Source: Candidatus Nanohalarchaeota archaeon
Lineage (GTDB): Archaea > EX4484-52
Length of the DNA: 7,895 nt
NCBI GenBank assembly: GCA_003660905.1
Contig: QMVB01000042.1
Location: 1 to 7,895 of the forward strand
Reading direction: 5' to 3'
Below are positions 4,927 through 7,895 of this stretch, piece after piece. Each line of letters starts with the position of its first letter. Within the stretch, counting starts at the first letter, position 1. The translations under genes were made by a program, and so were the position numbers. The notes beneath the pieces are model-generated. The model was not told where the DNA came from, ran no database searches, and was given only the letters and a program-made list of their open reading frames with translations.

Positions 4927-7895
4927 ATGGGAATAAAAAATAGCACAAAAATAAAAATAGTTGCTTTTCTAATTCTCATCCTCTTATTATCCTCAGTTTT
5001 TTCAACATCATCTTTTTCAAAGCAACCACAGAAGGGAAAGAAAAAAATCATATTCAAAAACATTAAGAAAATATTTTTCACAGGCACAAAAGAATTTTCA
5101 TCAAAAGAAACCGCTGGTGCTATGTCTTTTTTAAAATCACACAAAGATATAGAAAACATATCTATTGAATTATCCAATGAGAGTATAAATATTTCATTCA
5201 TGCAATCAGATAAGAGAAATAAAGACGGATGGCTGCTACCATATTCAAACAATACTATCTATCTAAACAAAAAAGCTCTGAAAATACTGCTTGGCAATAT
5301 TGAAAACATAGCTATTATGGATCATTATTTCACAACTGTAAATGACACTGAGGGAGAAATGCTCAAAATTGAGATAAAAGCGCAGAAACATGATAAAATT
5401 ATGATAACATCTTTCAAAGAACCTGTTTTGCATAAAAAACTATATACCAAAGGATCAAAGAAAAGTATATTTTTGGAAACAAGAGCTATGTTTATAGAGC
5501 TTGTTAAGAAAGAAAAAAAATCCCTTGTCATCTCTTTTGACCATCCTGTAGATCATTCAGGGCAAACAGTTATAATAAACAAGGCATGGCTCAGACAGCA
5601 AGGTATAGAACATCCATATTTTGAATGGGGAGAAAAGAAACCTTGGAAACCAATTAGCTATACAGAAAATGAGACCTGTTATTTTATAAAACCAAAACAT
5701 TTCTCAACAATTGGAATACATGAGGCAGCAAGCGGAACGACAACGGGCAGTTTAGAACAATTTCCAAGACCTACTAGAACATATCCATATTTCAAAGTCT
5801 GTAATCTGACAGGTAGTTATTCAGGCGCTTATCCAATAATGATTAAAGTTTTTTATAATAATGATAGCACAACTGATGTTAATTGTGAAGGGCTTTGTCA
5901 ACCAGATTTTGACGATATAAGATTTCGTGATTATGATGATGGCAATTATCTAAGTTATTGGAAAGAAAGATATGTTGAAGCCGATTATGCAATTTTTTGG
6001 GTGAAGTTAACTCAAGATGCAATATCTGATGGCAAAATATATGTGTGTTATGGCAATCCTAATGTCAATGACACCGGTAGTCCTACTAATATTTTTACAC
6101 TGTTTTATGATGACTTTTCTGAAGGTCTTAATTTAAGTATCTGGAAAAAAGTGTATCAGCCAGACGATATTTGGGTTGAAGATGGTGCACTTTTTGTAGG
6201 ATACGGCGCAATTATCAGAACATACCAAACATTTGGAACGGGTACCGCATTGCGTACAAGGTGGAGATGTACTTATGCATCTACAAACACAGAAGCAGAG
6301 GTTGGATATGGGCGTTGGATTGATCGTGTTTTTGCAGCTGAGGCTATCTATGGAATTTATGCTCGGAACTTTGATAATTTTCGACTTTATACGTACACGA
6401 CTAATGATGGAACAATAATAAATATAGATCGTGCAAAGGATACGGGCTATCATATATGGGACTATAGAAGATATGTCTCAAGTGCCAAAGCAGCTGCACT
6501 CATTGATGATATGTATGAAACAATATCAACAACAGATGTTCCGACAAGCAGCATGTCAATTGGTGCCGAAACGGAATGGGATACTCTACATGGAGGTAAT
6601 TCAAGAATATTGATTGATTGGGTTGGTGTTAGACCATGGTCTGAAACAGGTCCTGTTTATAATAGCTCATTTGGAAATCAAACCTTTACAGTAATGAGAT
6701 CTGCTGGTGCAACTAGCGAACTAGATAGTGTAGCCTTCTATCCTCTATTCAGTTGTTATTATGATTGGAGATTCTATTTAAAAATTCCAGTATCGACATC
6801 CGTCAGAGCAATCATAAATGTTACAAATACTTTGACAGGCGAAAATGCCACAAGAGTCAATAGTCTTGATGAATTGGATGATAACACATTTTATTATGAT
6901 GCAGGAGAAAAATATGTATATATAGGAATATCAAACATGAGAACATCAAATGTGATAAAATGGAATATATATTGTTCATATGGCGCTTCCTTTGAGATTG
7001 CTTATCCAACTTTTCTACGAAGCGGAGATTACATCCATATACGTGGTCTCATAAAAGATGCTGATGGCAATCCAATTAGTGGAACGATTGCTGAAACATA
7101 TTTATACGATGAAGATGGCTCTGTTGCCGTTGGTCCTATCAGTTGGAACTGCACAAATGGAAATTATCAGACAAGCATTGCAACAACAGGATTAACACCA
7201 GCTATTTATTCCATTGTAGTGCGATTTACAGATACGGTCTCTGGTATAACCTTTGAAGATGGAGCCACACTCACTCTCGATGTCCCAATAGAAGGGGGTG
7301 GGAGCAATGGACCCTATGCATCAGCCCATTTATATTACTCCTTCTTTGACAGTAATACTGGCACAGGTCTCAATGATGATTTCTTCAAATTCTACATCAG
7401 CGAAGATACGGTCTTTACAGAAGCTGATAGGGTAAAAGGAGGAGTATATCCAACACATCTCAGTCAAACATTATACTATAAGATCTGTGATTATTTTGGA
7501 AACAAGATCTATCCTACAGATGCAAGTTATAGCTCCATTTTCATCAATTATGCTGAGACTTATCTTGATGTTGGAGTTAGTCTCAGACAATTTCTTGTAA
7601 AAAACATGAACGATTCAACAGTATATTTCATCATAAGAGATCCCGATACTGGGCAGCAAGTTGGTAGATGGATCCCGCCATATGATAAAGAAACATTCTT
7701 TTTATTGGATAATACATATAATCTAACAATACAATATTACTACAACAATAATCAGACGCTTAAAAAAGTAGAATATGTTGATAATTTCTCAGTAAACAGC
7801 GATACATTCTATGTAATCTCTGGTTTCTCACTTGGAGATATTGTGATATATATCTGGAACACAAACTCAACCATCATGGATCAGATTGTAAATGT
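4927..7895 (+). CDS. Giant secreted DUF2341 surface protein (adhesin or spike), 3'-truncated
   Basis: The frame is open for 989 codons from ATG 4927 to the window end, so the C-terminus is missing. Residues 1-27 are a Sec signal peptide (basic start, hydrophobic core at about 10-24). A Lys-rich linker and an unrecognised region follow to about 262. Residues about 286-390 match DUF2341: F-D-D-I-R-F-R-D at 328-335, Y-W at 344-345, Y-G-N-P at 375-378. A concanavalin/laminin-G-like domain follows, from Y-D-D-F near 393 to I-D-W-V-G-V-R-P-W at 563-571. Residues about 690-787 look Ig-like, with D-A-D-G-N-P-I-S near 711-718. A Gly-rich linker (788-793) leads to a Tyr/Phe-rich module (799-970). The final N-T-N-S-T-I-M-D-Q-I-V-N suggests the start of a coiled-coil stalk. 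Many N-x-S/T sequons (N293, N312, N381, N402, N579, N584, N631, N640) fit a glycosylated exterior. It has its own promoter. Adhesion or receptor binding is inferred; a hydrolase is possible, but no catalytic motif is visible. Confidence 0.88.
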   Translation, partial: MGIKNSTKIKIVAFLILILLLSSVFSTSSFSKQPQKGKKKIIFKNIKKIFFTGTKEFSSKETAGAMSFLKSHKDIENISIELSNESINISFMQSDKRNKDGWLLPYSNNTIYLNKKALKILLGNIENIAIMDHYFTTVNDTEGEMLKIEIKAQKHDKIMITSFKEPVLHKKLYTKGSKKSIFLETRAMFIELVKKEKKSLVISFDHPVDHSGQTVIINKAWLRQQGIEHPYFEWGEKKPWKPISYTENETCYFIKPKHFSTIGIHEAASGTTTGSLEQFPRPTRTYPYFKVCNLTGSYSGAYPIMIKVFYNNDSTTDVNCEGLCQPDFDDIRFRDYDDGNYLSYWKERYVEADYAIFWVKLTQDAISDGKIYVCYGNPNVNDTGSPTNIFTLFYDDFSEGLNLSIWKKVYQPDDIWVEDGALFVGYGAIIRTYQTFGTGTALRTRWRCTYASTNTEAEVGYGRWIDRVFAAEAIYGIYARNFDNFRLYTYTTNDGTIINIDRAKDTGYHIWDYRRYVSSAKAAALIDDMYETISTTDVPTSSMSIGAETEWDTLHGGNSRILIDWVGVRPWSETGPVYNSSFGNQTFTVMRSAGATSELDSVAFYPLFSCYYDWRFYLKIPVSTSVRAIINVTNTLTGENATRVNSLDELDDNTFYYDAGEKYVYIGISNMRTSNVIKWNIYCSYGASFEIAYPTFLRSGDYIHIRGLIKDADGNPISGTIAETYLYDEDGSVAVGPISWNCTNGNYQTSIATTGLTPAIYSIVVRFTDTVSGITFEDGATLTLDVPIEGGGSNGPYASAHLYYSFFDSNTGTGLNDDFFKFYISEDTVFTEADRVKGGVYPTHLSQTLYYKICDYFGNKIYPTDASYSSIFINYAETYLDVGVSLRQFLVKNMNDSTVYFIIRDPDTGQQVGRWIPPYDKETFFLLDNTYNLTIQYYYNNNQTLKKVEYVDNFSVNSDTFYVISGFSLGDIVIYIWNTNSTIMDQIVN

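Noticed and set aside
4872..5252. Minus-strand ORF of 126 codons covering the promoter and signal peptide
   Set aside because: The opposite strand has a TATA box, ribosome site and signal peptide in a 989-codon frame. The antisense frame has none of these.
6133..6613. Short ORFs on both strands inside the giant gene
   Set aside because: They fall inside the concanavalin-like domain of the long open frame, lack ribosome sites and show no recognisable protein features.
1..7895. CRISPR array, tRNA, rRNA, insertion sequence or attachment site
   Set aside because: I saw no regularly spaced repeats, no cloverleaf-like segment, no transposase or integrase motif and no long terminal repeats.

Overview
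The window is AT-rich (roughly one-third G+C by eye) and every gene I accept lies on the + strand. It looks archaeal. Arg is mostly AGA and Ile is often ATA. Shine-Dalgarno (SD) sites are of the GGTGA/GGAGG type. A TTTATATA box stands about 50 bp before the last gene. The proteins carry cell-surface modules that are common in archaeal envelope and virus-like proteins: DUF2341, a concanavalin-like fold, thrombospondin type-3 calcium loops and CARDB-like beta-sandwiches. The lineage cannot be fixed from this window. I see no ribosomal, metabolic, replication, recombinase, packaging or CRISPR gene, and no tRNA or rRNA.

Layout. Positions 1-4792 hold a tightly packed run of seven co-directional genes, with gaps or overlaps of -11 to +13 nt, so very probably one operon that starts upstream of the window. 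Five encode small to mid-size polytopic membrane proteins of no family I recognise: 1-750 (5'-truncated), 759-1862, 1875-2324, 2321-2833 (TTG start) and 2823-3149. The next two (3151-3768 and 3782-4792) encode membrane-anchored ectodomain proteins. By eye these two are diverged paralogues: each has a beta-rich ectodomain ending in an A-[DN]-N-E-L motif, a similar juxtamembrane segment, a PLWAW motif entering the last transmembrane helix, and a basic cytoplasmic tail. The second adds two N-terminal membrane helices and a calcium-binding DxDxDG tandem. A 134-bp intergenic region (4793-4926) follows, with a T-rich possible terminator, a TATA box, a small inverted repeat and an 8-bp direct repeat. 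From 4927 an open reading frame of at least 989 codons runs off the window end. It encodes a secreted giant surface protein: signal peptide, an unrecognised N-terminal region, DUF2341, a concanavalin-like domain, an Ig-like domain, an unusual Tyr/Phe-rich C-terminal module, and the apparent start of an Asn/Ser/Thr coiled-coil-like stalk.

Working model (inference). The gene run encodes a membrane-embedded assembly with small polytopic subunits as the base, two paralogous ectodomain proteins on the outer face, and a long adhesin or spike from an adjacent transcription unit. Two readings fit: a cell-envelope appendage or adhesion apparatus, or the structural and receptor-binding module of an integrated or free archaeal virus. 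No hallmark gene in the window decides between them. The seven-gene membrane operon is the best candidate for an undescribed system.
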